Assembly (NCBI GenBank): GCA_902729315.2
Contig: LR746268.1
Location: forward strand, 9,059,005-9,123,004
Source of the DNA: Spirodela intermedia
Lineage: Eukaryota; Streptophyta; Magnoliopsida; Alismatales; Araceae
Direction: 5' to 3'
DNA length: 64,000 nt
Shown in pieces: positions 47,109 to 59,800 of the stretch (position 1 is the stretch's first letter; the number at the start of each line of letters is the position of its first letter). The notes beneath the pieces were generated by a model. The model was not told where the DNA came from. It worked only from the letters and a program-made list of their open reading frames with translations, and did not search any database. The translations under genes and the position numbers were made by a program.

Positions 47109-48026
47109 AGTGGACCGCCGCCTGCAAGGAAGGCCCTGCGTCCTCTCTCAAGTATGTGCCTCCCTTGTGCGCACAGCCGAGTAGACCAGACCGGAGGGCC
47201 CGGCGGCTTTACCGCACAGAGGGCACGTGCGTTGTTCTGCTCCCTCGTTGGGTGTCTTCCCACCGGAGAGGCCGAAGAAGCTCCGACGGACCTCGAAAGG
47301 GCGGCGTGGAGGCTTCGGATTTGTCTCTTCAGCCGGATTTGTGTGTCTCTCTGATCATTCCCCTTCCCTGCCCCTCGTACTCTCGCTGTCCAATAAGTCA
47401 GCCCTCTTGGCGGGCCCCACCGAGAAGCCCACTCTTGCACAGACCTCCCTCTCTCCTTCTCATGAATACCACCGTCTCCTTCTCATGAATATAACAAGAT
47501 AGAGAAGCGACCTATGAATGAGACCTCCCTGCAATGACCCCCGTTCAAGGAGCTCAAGTTTCTCATGTTCGAGTGTTAGCCGTTGACATCCAGTTCTAGG
47601 TAATGAATGTGAACCTAAGCTCCGGTGACGCCGGTGGTGATGGCGAGTGGTGGTGAGTGATGGTGAAGATGATGATGATGATGATGATTATAGGGAGGCG
47701 GGGAGGAGTATCAGCAGCAGCAGCAGCAGCAGAGCAAACTCGTCATCGTGTATGCTCGGCGGTGTATGACAAAAAGAGCAAGAGTGTTATTATGGCAGCA
47801 AGAATTCCAACCCCCGCGCACATATTATATACAATCCTTGCCAAGCAGCGTGACGGCAGATGAACTCTCACCGTGGGAACCGTGTTATTATGTCGCGGAG
47901 GCAGCAAGCAAGCAAACAAGCTCTCCCATGCAAAAGAGCTGCCCCACGTCGTTTCTACCCGCAGGAATCCCAATCCATGTCAGAGGCAGCAAGCTCTACT
48001 AACAGACCCTAAATAAATAACGCTCC
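47109..48026. other. Convergent 3' region between SBE2 and XS-domain gene
   Basis: Both flanking genes end here, so 3' UTRs are expected from both sides. It contains a GAT/ATG repeat at about 47666-47690 and a CAG repeat at about 47711-47733. Open frames in the first 400 bp are GC-rich but match nothing recognisable. Confidence 0.5.
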
Positions 48027-49650
48027 TCACTCGACCTTCACCGGGGCGTCGGCGATGTCTTCGATTTCCCTCCTGCTTTTGAGAATGCACCTCCGCTTGG
48101 TCTCGGGGTCGAGCCTGTCGAGATCCTCCACGGTACCTATGTGCCCATAAAGACGCTGCCCCCCCTCCACCTGAGGCTCTGCTCCGTCGCCGGAGCTCTG
48201 CATGGAGGCGGCGTCGTCCAGCTCCTTCCGGCCGTGCTTCCTCTCCGTGAACAGCCTGTGGAGCCTGTCGGCCTCCTGAAGTCCGGAAAACGTGGCCATG
48301 AACTTTACTAGCAGAGTCCTCTGGTCCGACGGCTTTCCTCCGCAAACCTTGACCTTTCCCACTTCAATCTTCATCTCTGAAGACACAGACAAACGACAAG
48401 ACCCAAGGATGGGTAAATATACGCCCATGAAGGGAATGACCAGAAAACATGGCAGATATTCGGACGATGGACTCAAGAGCTATCGAAGAACTACTAATTA
48501 GGCGCTGTATTTGTTTATAACCTGCTCTCTTCTTACCTCGCCAACGCCTTTTCCCACAACTTAATACAATAAAAGCCCAGAGTCTTCTTATAATTTTTTC
48601 AAAAAAAATACACACAATAAGAAGGCCAGGAAGATGATAATAACAAAGATGGCGAAGCAGAATATAATCTAAGAATTACCATTAGGTGAATTCCGGACGC
48701 TGATACAAGAAGCATAACATAACAGAGTACAAGGCCGAGTGGTTGCAAGTCACAAACCTTTCAGTATCTTCTCCAGGTCCTCCTTCACGACAGTTGGTCC
48801 CTCGGTGGTGGTGGTGGTGGTGGTGGTGGTGGTGGTGGCAGTGTTGATGACCGAAAAATTGCGGACAATGACAACAGGAGGCCAGATGATAAGGTCCTCC
48901 TTGAGGGCTTCGTGCTCGGGACCAGGTCTCATCTGGTAGGCCCTCGAGTTATCCGGAGACACAAGCCAGTTCCAACACATCAGGACGCACAAGGCTTTGT
49001 GAAGGCCCAGGTGCTCTGTTCTCAGACCAATCTTGAGGGAATGGAAAGCGTGCGTGACTAAACTGTGCGTGTCCACAAACTCCTTCGATTGGCTGCCAAC
49101 AAATGGGGAGAAACAAATCAGCCGTGCGATAATAGTCACAGAATTAAGCTGATGCGCTCGGGGGGTGCACTGGCCAAGGTTTGGTCTGGCTGATCCATTC
49201 AACATCATGCTGAACCCCACAAAGGATAAAACAAGGAACAATTTAAACAAGACAGTTGCATGTGGAATCTTGCCCCCCCCAAAAAAAAATAAAAAAATAA
49301 AAATCATGCGGATTTTTGTATGGTGAGTGGAATGGATAAACACTTGTGCCCACCAAGATCAAGATCAGATCTGACATGTTGTTGTTTTAGAAGGGGTTAA
49401 AAAAGGCCCTTTTGTTTCCAAACACCATCCTAAAAAATTACGCCTTGCCTATGTAAAAGATGTCCTGTAAAATTCATATATGTAAGAGAGGACATGCAGC
49501 AGACACATCGATGTGACCTCTGACGGAAATGTCGTCCTTATGGGATGGAGATTTAAATATGCTAAATAGCGAGGTTCTAAAACATGACTTAATTGGGGAC
49601 TGGAAGTGCTGCAAAAAAGGTTGGAAGAAGGGAGAGGAAGAGAGAGAGGA

Positions 49651-49681
<31 letters not shown>

Positions 49682-52600
49682 ATAAAAAAAAAGGAGGATC
49701 TGGCAGACAAAAAACAAGAAGAAGAGAGGTGACCAAGGATTGCAACGCGATGATTTGCCAGTAATGAATTGATTCGAGGGACTCGAAGAAATTCCACCTA
49801 GAAGAAAAAAAATGCCATTAATTAAAACAAGGGCAAGGAGGAACGGAGAAGAAGAAAGGATCGCATCGTCGATGGAGAAACATAAATTAGGCAGTATCGT
49901 GACAACTGAAGAGCTCGTTTGATAAAGCATAATTGGCATGCGTATTCAACCCGGCTTTTCCAGCCTGAACCGGCTATTACTAGGTGTATTATCCTGCAAG
50001 TAATGGTATGATGATCCCCTTGAAAACCACTAGATGCTCGGCAGTCCAATCAAAGCCCGTTGGGATTCTCGTTTACACAACTGGCTCCGACATTATGTCA
50101 ATGTAAATCAAACGAACTAATTGCAGCAAGAAACACACTTGATGATGGAACAAACTTCTCAGCCCTATAGATGAAAAAAAAATCGTCTAATAAACAACTC
50201 TATGATAATGAATGCCAAAAGTAAAAAATGAATGATATGTCCTTGTTATTCGGAGCCATCAAACAGAACAAGACAACAATTTTCTGCAGGCCAAGATCTC
50301 AAGCACTGACCTTGTTAAAAGTTTCCATGCACTTTACCTTGCATGTTTGTTTATCTGGTGAAATTAATCTTTCTACAGTCTACCCACAAGCTAATCAGAT
50401 CCGCACACGTACCTGGCCACTTTTTTTTTCTTTTTATCAGGCCAATCTCATCCTAGGGCATGTGGTGGCATTGGAGTATCATCCTCCATCTTCTGAGCTA
50501 TCAAGAGTGGCGCAGAGTGTCATAACAGCCAGAGATGATTAGACAGTTCCTAAAATTTACCCAGAAAATGTAAACTCCCAGTCAAGACAGCAGCGCATCA
50601 GCATGCTTTGTGATGCATACTCTAAGGGTATTCTAGGATCAGGAGAGAACCGATGGTACCGCCTACGAGTGCCCTTCTCGATCAAAAGATACCTGAAACA
50701 ACCTCGCCACAGCAAGAAACACGTTCGAAAAATAAGGAAACAGACCTGCCGCATACACAGCAAAGCAAGCCTCGGGCTTTTCCTCCATCTCGATACTTCT
50801 CTTGTTGAATTGGATCCTCATTCAGCAGCTTCGAAAAACGAAGGAAGGCCTTGTGAAGCTGCTGCCTAAACTCTTCAGTATCCTCTGGAGGATCATTCTT
50901 TGCGCGATGCCTCTCATTTTCCAGAGCATTCCCATCAAAGTCGCTCAAAGTCCGCTGATCTTCCAGACCCTTTTTCCTTGATCTCTGCGATCTGTCAAAA
51001 TCCCGTCTCCTGTCAGATGAAAACGAGCTGTGGAAGCCAGGCCTCAGTCGCCTCTTCAGATCACTCCCCTGGCCACCGCCTCCCGACTGCACGAAGGAAC
51101 CATCAGACGGCAGCCAATCGCCGGAGTCTGACACCCTGCGCGGCAACGTCCTGAGTCTGCTGCGGTCAAAGTGCGGTCTTCTGGGAGACGGCGTCTCCAT
51201 CCTTTCTTCATCGGCCCATCGTTCCTCTTCCTCATTCAGTTCTATAGCTCGGGCATTCCTAGTCTCCCGCAAAATGTTTATTTCCTCCTCCGTCATATAA
51301 TCTCTCCCTGGAAGAACCCTCTCGAGCGGAGCTTCGCCATTATCGAGCTCTTCCATGTCCATTCCCTCTCGAGGAGGGCTCAAAGTCCTTCTGAGGGCGC
51401 CGCCCGTGTAGCGCTCAGACAACGATGGAGGAGGGCTTCTTGCTGGCTCCCTGTAACTTACCCGATCGTCTCTCCCGTACCGGGAGGTTCTTGAACCAAG
51501 CTGCAAAACCTCGCCGCCATGGGAGGCCTTCGTTTTGTAGGCGAAGGAGACGCTACCGGAACCTCCAAGATATTCTCCGCGGACCCCTTCCATTTCCTGG
51601 TAGTCAGAGATAGTGCCCTCTTCCAGGTAACGTCGCTGATCCCAAATTCTGGAATCCCTCACCATCTTCGGCGAAACCTCGATGTCGTCGACCCTCCTCC
51701 CAGGAGGAGGGGGATACATGTCGCCGGACCCTAAAACCTCGAATTCCCCCCGAGATCCCCACCTCACCTTCTTGCACGATCGACCTGACCCAGAGTACCA
51801 CTCACCATCATCGTCATCATCCCTTCCTCTCCGCTCGTATTCAGAGAAACTGCGGCCTCTAGGCTCGTCCCTGATGGGAGGAGGACTGATGCGCCGCGTC
51901 TTCGTGTCCAGAGGATGCGTCCGACTGTACCCGTCGTGGCCCAGAATCTCGTCTCTGAAGCTTCCGAAACCACCACCCCGCCCGAGACCATCATCAGATG
52001 GCCGGCGGAGTTCATCCCGATACGAAACCAGAAACTCGTCTCTTGGCGCGCCGGAGGAGGATGCGGCGGCAGGTGGCCTCCGCTGCGAGGGGAAAGGCGC
52101 CCGATATGGAGAATAATCCCTTCCGGAGTAGATCCTTAGTCCATGTTCTTCCTCGTACGCTGGTCCCTTGGAATAGTACTCACGGTACCTCGGTTCCTCC
52201 TCCGCCCCGCGCATCCCGATTCTCAGAGCGCTGCCACCGGAGGTTCTGCCGAGGCTGCCGGAATCCAAAGCAGAGGCTTCTTTTTGGTAGACTGCCTGTT
52301 CTGGGGGCAAGGGGAAGAGCTCCCTGACAGAGCCATCATCCTCCAAGTACACGGACTTCTGCACCATTACGCCATGATCCTCGATCGCAGTTCCAGAGGA
52401 ACATGACAGTTTGGTGCGAGGGCCGCCGTTGCCCGAGTGCGGGTGTTGGCGGAACTCTCTGACTTTAACGACTCTCCCCAGCTTGGAATTCGCCGCAAGG
52501 TGCAGATCTGACGGGGACTCTGGCCCCGGATACTCTCTGTAGAAGCCGTCGTCTCCGTCCAAGACCAGGGCTCCACGGCCGCCCCAGGGCTGGAGCGGAA

Positions 52601-52931
52601 GAGGCGGAGGAGATCGATCTTGCCGCTGCTGGTGTCTCCTGGACGCAGCAGCAGCAGCAGCAGCAGCAACGTCAAACGCATCATAGCCTCCCCTTTCAAT
52701 GGAGGCACTGCGTCGGCCGCGGCCGACGGACGACGATCGCCTAGGGTTCCGGCGGCCGTCGTGGCCCATCGCTACGGTGCCGGGAGTGGGGCTGTAGCGC
52801 GAGCAGATGGTGTAATTCCCCCATTCGGATCTACGGGTGAGGTCCCTGCTCCTCGACGAGGAAACGTGCGGAGGTGGTGAGAAGTCCCTGCCGCTACTCG
52901 CGCCGCCTCCACCTTTCCGCGAGGCTCTCAT
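48027..52931 (-). CDS. XS-domain protein with zinc-finger (SGS3-related family)
   Basis: Three coding exons (52931-50746, 49092-48758, 48376-48027) give 956 residues. The first ~700 residues are low-complexity, rich in Arg, Ser, Gly and acidic stretches, with an Ala run from a CAG tract at 52648-52669. A zf-XS-like finger follows (C724-X2-C727, His738, His743), then a predicted XS domain of roughly 760-890: HKALCVLMCWNW, DLIIWPPVVIV, EDLEKILK, VGKVKVCGGKPSDQ, and SGLQEADRLHRLF. XS domains bind RNA in the SGS3 family, which acts in trans-acting siRNA production. This protein lacks the SGS3 architecture and its function is not known. The Thr tract inside the domain comes from a microsatellite. 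The start at 52931 is preferred, and an in-frame ATG at 53048 would add 39 residues. Confidence 0.85.
48804..48836 (-). repeat. (ACC)11 coding microsatellite in XS domain
   Basis: Eleven perfect ACC codons on the gene strand encode a run of 11 Thr between VVIVRNFSVINTA and EGPTVVKEDLEKIL, inside the predicted XS domain. Confidence 0.95.
49638..49681. repeat. GA-rich microsatellite in XS-gene intron 1
   Basis: Slightly interrupted AG tract in the 1.65-kb intron 49093-50745. The rest of that intron is AT-rich and shows no gene. Confidence 0.9.
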
Positions 52932-53848
52932 CTCCCTCGTATGCGGGTAGACGCAAGAAAAACCGAATTCGGCTATCACAGAAGCGATCAAACTCGACCC
53001 AGAGGCGACCTGGTCCCGGCGCCCTATTATCCTCCACTTTTCCCACAACCCTAATCCGAGAGTGTCAGATTCAGATCTCCCGAGGCCGGAGCCCAGAAAG
53101 GTAGGTAGATAGCTGGGTAGGCAGGTCGAGAAAGGAATCCAGAGGAGAGGACGGACGAGAAATCACAAGGAGAGAGGATTGCCCCCGAGAAGGAAGAAAG
53201 ACGCCGGAGCCCTATATGACGGAAGGGGGAGGCTCCGAGATCTCCGAAGGGGATGGGGAGAAGGGCAAGAAGTGGAAGAAAGAGGTAAAAAGAAGGCTTC
53301 ATCCTCCGGCCGCCGGCGGCACCAGAGCTCTCCCAGAACCCGCCATGACCATGGCCTTCAACCAGACTACAACTCCTCTGTCGCTCCCTCTCTTCAACCC
53401 GCCGATCGATCTCCTCGACACCATAATCGGACGAAAGCGAGAAAGACGCTGGCCGCGGTGGGGAGAAGCCCCCTCGATCCATATCGACGACGTTGGCGGA
53501 CCACACGGGGGTCTCTTGGGACCCCCTCCCGCCACGCGGCGCGCACTGATCCCAGCCGTCCCTCGATCCAGCGGTCTGTAAATATGATGATTCGGCTCAC
53601 CATTCATCATCATCATCTCCATGGTTCTCAGGGAATCAATCGTCTCAGAACACACCGGCGTTTCTCTCACTCTCTCTCTCTATCTCTCTCTCGCTCGCCC
53701 CAACAAGCTCTCGGCGATGCAGAAAGCCCGCCACAGTCCGTTCGTCCGCTGGAATCCAGCCAGCTCAGAAATGCAGCCGCCCATCATCTGAGGTCGACCC
53801 AGCTGCGGACGATCCCTCCGCCGAAGCTTTTCAGTCCGCCTCTTCCGC
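52932..53848. promoter_or_regulatory. XS-gene promoter/leader and kelch-gene 3' UTR
   Basis: About 0.9 kb between the XS-domain gene start and the kelch gene stop, both on the minus strand. It includes a CT-rich microsatellite at about 53663-53694 and a CATCAT tract at about 53606-53618. The part next to the XS start is GC-rich and open in several frames, but none matches a known protein. Confidence 0.5.
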
Positions 53849-56800
53849 TCATGCAGGCAGAAGCTGCCTGAACTCCTCGAGAAGCCCCGGGATGTCGTCC
53901 ATGCGCAGCTGAAAATTTCAGAAGAAGCCAAGGTAAGCCGAATACAGATTCATGGGACCTCAAAGGGGTATAGGTACACAGAAGGTCTCCCACAAGAGCA
54001 CCAGCAGCTCCGTGGATGCTTCTGTACCTGGGAGGCATCTCTTAGATGGAAGAACGGGTGGCTCCGTCCGTCACAAGAGTCGGGCGCCGCCGGAAGAGGT
54101 GGGTGGGATGCTGCCTTCTCCCTGCCACAGCTTGGAAGCGATTCATCAGTTCGGACCCATCCAAGAAGAAGCAAATCCCATGTGCAACTCCTACGATTCA
54201 CAGTTTGGAGCTTTGAAGCAGCTTCTGATAGCAAAGAAGCAGAGGAAACTTACTGATCGCGACGAATGATTAACCGCTGGTAGTCTCGTAGCAGAGGTCC
54301 CAGCTCCTTGAGACGAAGCGACGCTGGCGATGACCTTCGCCATTTCTCACGGAGCGCCTGCACCCTCACCGATAAGAGAAGCATCCTCTCTCTAGAGGGA
54401 GAAAGACATGAAAGCATGCACCATATCATCCCATGAGTACCTGAATGCGCTCAGTTGGGCTGTGAGCGGAGCTCCCTTCCCCTGACAACCTCGATGCCAG
54501 CTCCAGGAGTTCGTCGTCGTGCAATTCGTCGACGACGCTGACCCGCGCGGCCGAAGGAGATATCAAAATTTCTAGCCTCTTCTGCAACTCCAGAAACGGG
54601 GATTCTTCTCTTTCTTGATCCTAAAAACAATACAAACAAGGAAAAGGTTCGAGCTTTACGCAGTGCAAGTAAAAGGGCAGATGCTGCAAACGAGATTACA
54701 CTGCGACAGAAATACAGACAGAAGAGATTGGTCTGAAGCTACCGGGCTATGTATGAAGCAGGAAATTTGTTTGATTCAGCGACGACTCAATCGCACCTTG
54801 GGAAGGAACTGGTTCCGGCCGCCAGATAATGATGTCTCAGTCGCATGGGGAGTGCTCTGGGGGGAAGCAGATACTCTCTTCAAAATGGGATCATCTGCAG
54901 TAGTTTGTACAGCGGAGGGGTGAGAAACTCTTGAAAAGGCTTTTAGCACTTTAGAGAGAAGAATAAAGACTGTAGAACATTTATTGAACTTTGCAGAAAC
55001 CTTGCCAAACCCCAACTCTGACCAAATAAAAGGAAAAGAAAAGAAAATCAAATCAAATCAAATCAAATCTGGGTGCAGGCCCCTTCGATAATACTAAACT
55101 GAGTAACGCACACAGCCCCTTCAATAATATCAAACAAGACCCAGACAAATTGGTTTGATGCTCTGTCCCACGATTAAATATGTTACTTCTTCCATGGATA
55201 CAACAATGAACCTGTTAATAGTGCAGATCCAAGAGGAAGTACCTTCTGGAACTAACCACCATAGATCACCATATGCAGACTTTCCATCGAATCCGCCAAA
55301 TAAAAGGTAGCGTGGGCCTATGCAACTCATGGAGTGATACGCACGTGGTGGAGGAGGATCGTTGCTGGTGGGCAGGCGCTTCCACTGCACAGAGACTATC
55401 CAAAGACGCCAAATAAGTGCAACTAGGAAGAACTGATCAACGCATGGAGGAAATACCCAGTCGCTCACCTCTGTCTAAAATAATGCATTCATTGTGATAT
55501 ACATCATACCGGCTCAACCAACCACCAGTTCCATGGCCACCAAATAACAAAAGCTGAAAACAGAATTAAGCCAGAAATTATGTTCTCATGGACGACCATG
55601 TAAATAAATATATATAGGTATCTGTAAATTTATGAGGCCCTTTCAAAAGGGAGATGTGACAGTGGCACATTAAGGACAAAAGACTCTTCATTCAGTAGCA
55701 TCCTTGCCATCAAGAAAGAAATCTCATCCAGAAGGTAGAGGCACCCACAGGCATCCTGACTATCTGGTGCATTAGACCTTCTGCACTTCTATGCCTAGGA
55801 GCAAGGAGTAAAACCTGTTTTTCTATGATGATTTGATCATGTTATTAAGTAGAAAAGCAGACGAAACGAACAACTGCGTGACATGATGTAAATGGGACAA
55901 TGAAAATATGTGCATTACAAATAAAATGTTGAAGTGAGAGAACATATTCTGGCTCATGTTCTGCACTCAAATTGTCCCATTTCTCTCATTGGCACGTGCA
56001 TATGAACCGCATTAAGAAACAGGCTTGTTATCTGTTTGATGTGAGTGATCTTCATGATTTTCTTGAGATAAGGTGCCTTACGAAGATGATGACTGTTGCG
56101 GGTTTTATTTTGATGTTTAACAGTATGCATTCTTGGATTTTGCGCACCTACCCAGACCATGTTTATAGAAGAATCGATCGCACTGTCTTTACTGAATAAT
56201 GATTCATCAGGTTGCCTCAACAATACACGTTCAGAAGATCAAATCATTTAAGCAAGATAACATCGATGCTTAAATCAAAGGCATAGAACTTGAATAAAAT
56301 TAGTAAGACATTTGTTCACCTCATTTTAGTGAAATAGTACGATAGATCACTATAAATAATGTAACCAAAATTTCTAGTCAGTTGAATCTTTACCCATAAG
56401 CTTATTGATATTCTCAACTAGATGGTGATGGAACGTAAGTTTCTGTAAGATTTTTATTCATGGTTTCTCAATGGTAGACGTTACTTCAATTCCAATATGA
56501 ACTCACGTCATGCTACTTCCCAATATCACAGCTGTACAAAATGCTTTGTTTCTTGTTACTTACTAGGATAGCAATGGATTCGTGTGCTGTTCAAGTCAAT
56601 CCTCGCAAATAAAACCGAAACCATTTAAGCTGATGACAAAAAAAAGGCGTGCAGAAACAGAAGGGAAGGGTTCAAATCTGAGTTAGAAAACAGAGAAAAA
56701 AGTCTGAACTCACGCCATGTCTCAAGAACAAGAAAGTGCCGCAGCACCTTCTTGCACAACTCCCTGAAGTTAAAATAAATTAAAAGTAATGGGGTGTAGA

Positions 56801-59800
56801 TAAACAGATCCACCAGTAGGCACTTTTATACACGGGCTGGATTTATTGCATCCCTGCAACAACATACATAACTGGCTCGACTAAAATGCTAAGCAGAACT
56901 ACAACGGAAGGTTCTGAACTGAACAAAAATTATGCAATGCTAGAGATGGATTGCACCAGGTCTTAGTTAATTCTGAATGGGATCGGACTAGATTGTCTTA
57001 AACTCATCCCAAGAATTTTGTTGCCCTTTACTTTCGCGTTTATAATAGACGTACATTGCAGATTATTGGTATAAAGACTTGAAATCCAAACATAGCATTA
57101 CTCATGACGCAATGTGGACGTGCAAATCTACAGTTACCTCAATTATTCCTTATTTTCTTCACCACAAAAGCTATCAGATAAGATTGCATAGTAAACAACA
57201 CACAACGCTAACTCGAAAAAAAATTACATGATGATGCTTCAAAATAAGAAAAGGGGGTGGGGCCGCATCAATCAAATGCAGAAAATAAAAACACCAGACG
57301 AAAATGACTTACATAATGCCCCCCTGACGTTACGGTATGACCACAGCGGGGAGATGGAGATTGCCCAGGAAGCTTCAACTGAGTCCACCCTGGAGTCTCA
57401 TTCTCTTCCTTCCACAATTTAACACGAAAAGACATAAGAAGAAGAGATGAAGCAGCAAAATAAAATACTAAAGCAAATGTCAATGTTTGACTTAGGATGC
57501 AACTCATTTGATTACTCTTTCATGCTGCACTAGGAATACATGGTCACGTACATCCGTTACCTTAACAGGACTAAAGCAAGATAATTGGCATACACCAATG
57601 TCTCTAGTGTTTCCTGGCGAGATACAAGGCATATATTTTTGCCACATCAAAATAGAATATAGAATACTATACAAGTCTGGCTCCAATCTCCCAAACAAAT
57701 GTTATGAGAGAATTTCCGTGGTGGGTCCAATTTTTGACATCAAAACAGTAGCGAATTTAATGAACTTTTAACAGTGAATCCAGTAAAACATGAGCATCCA
57801 CAATGAAATGTACAACACCAAGTCAAATGGTAACACGAAAAGTATGTTCAAAGGCAAGCCAAATGGAGCATATTACATTGCACTGCATATCCTACATTTG
57901 ATGAGACAGTTATTAAACTTTTAGATGATAATCATTATGATATAAAGTGTCAGATTAGTGTATCATTCATGACTTTTTCTACAGGCAGAAATTATGACAA
58001 ATAGATTATTCCTGATACAGACCTTTTCTGAGACAATGCCAGATACATTCCAACTTGAATCAGTAAGAAAGATGGGTGAACAAAGAATAAAACAGATGAA
58101 ATATTTGCAGCAAACATAAGAGAAATAAACGAATATAACCTATATGTATGGCATAAATAGAATCATAACATAACTGAGCCAAATAAACACTTACATTCAG
58201 CTCAGAAAAAAATGGAAAGTAGCCACCATAATGAAAAGTACAATGGAATCAGGCATCTAGACTCCCACCTTCATCAATCAGACCCTTCAGAGCCCACAGA
58301 TCACCCATAATAGGCCCACCACCTCCTGAAATATTATAAATATTATTGTAAAACTTACAAGGATAAAAAAAAATATAGCCAACTCGATCCAGTTATTCCA
58401 TGAGTTCCAACAAGAAGAGAGAAGTGTGCGCACATTATATGTAAACTAGTTCTCTTTAAAATAAGTTGCAAAATGGGGAAATCTCCAGTTGTACGCAAGA
58501 TTCAATAATAACCACCGATATAACAAGGACGGCAACATGTCTGCATATATTCAAGCCAACTCACCTCATCCAACTAAAAAAAGATGAAAGTCTGACCCAC
58601 AACAATTAACCTTTCTCTTTCCTGTTTACACAAAACTGGCTGCCTCCTCATCTAGTTCAATCTATTTACTTTGGAGAGGAGACCTTTGAGGGAGAACTTC
58701 ATCAGGAAGAACTTTCCACTCATGAACTAGTTTCGTAGGAGTTCTAACAGGCTCTTTTAAACAATTTTTTTTCAACAGCCTGCTGCTTAGAAAAATCTCA
58801 TGGGCCCTTCAAGCAGATAGGACTGCTCGTCAGAAAAACTCAACACATCATTGAAATCACCAGGTGGTCTGAATAGGATTGTACTGCTGGATGAGCCAGA
58901 GTGTAATCCCATCCACGTTAACAGTGATTAGGGTTCGATTGTCAAATCTGCTTATCCATCAGAAATGAGACTCTTCTTAGTTTCCTAAAACTTTGTCAGA
59001 ACAGCCATTTCAGCCAACAGATCATCTGTCAAATTCATTTATTAAATTACTAATCTGACCTCCATAAAATCGGATGGGCACCGATGGCAAATGTTTCTGA
59101 CAGTTTATTGGTTAAATGACATGTATCTCATGAATAAATTAATAAAACAATGACAGCATATGAAAAATTAAGCGCTGGTGGTAAGTGGTAAACTAACTAA
59201 GCCAAAAAAGATGGGCTGTATCTGGTAAGCAATAGAAACAAGAAAGACTGTGTCCGGTAAGAGTCACCAAGGAAAGAGAACAACTGGAGGCCAACCATTT
59301 TCCCATGACAAAGGTCTCTCGGAGGTGCTGAATGACAGGGTACACCATAACATATTAAATGTCTAAAAATATTTAGATGCTCAAATTACACTGAAAATTT
59401 GAGGCCATCATCTGACAGATCAGATTAGAAACATGTCCAACTTTTAATTAAAAAAATAAGTGAAATGTTCTTTGTTTCTAGTTTAAAACAACTTTTACTG
59501 AAATCATGCGCGCACAACTAATCACTCTAAAATGTAAAAACTGCCATTTCTTCACGATCTCAGAAACCACAAAAAATGACAAACAAAGCAAGAAAATTAC
59601 CTCTGCCACCAAAGACGAGCAACCGTTTTTCAACCATTGTGGCTGTATGCCCACATCTGGGTGCTGGCAGTGATCCTGAAATTGATAGCTCTGTCCATTC
59701 TAGGGATACTGTTTAAAACAACACGACCACATTAAGGGAAAGTGGGTTTGATTATTAATCCAGAATGAAAACCGGAGATGTAGACTAACTTGTATCCAGG

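Noticed and set aside
47027-47488. 153-codon plus-strand frame downstream of SBE2
   Set aside because: It overlaps the last SBE2 exon in another frame and continues into the 3' UTR without similarity to any family.
54122-54190. Longer version of kelch exon 15 beginning at 54190
   Set aside because: In frame, but the added residues look like translated intron. The acceptor at 54122 has a good upstream branch-point-like CTGAT. Kept as an alternative only.
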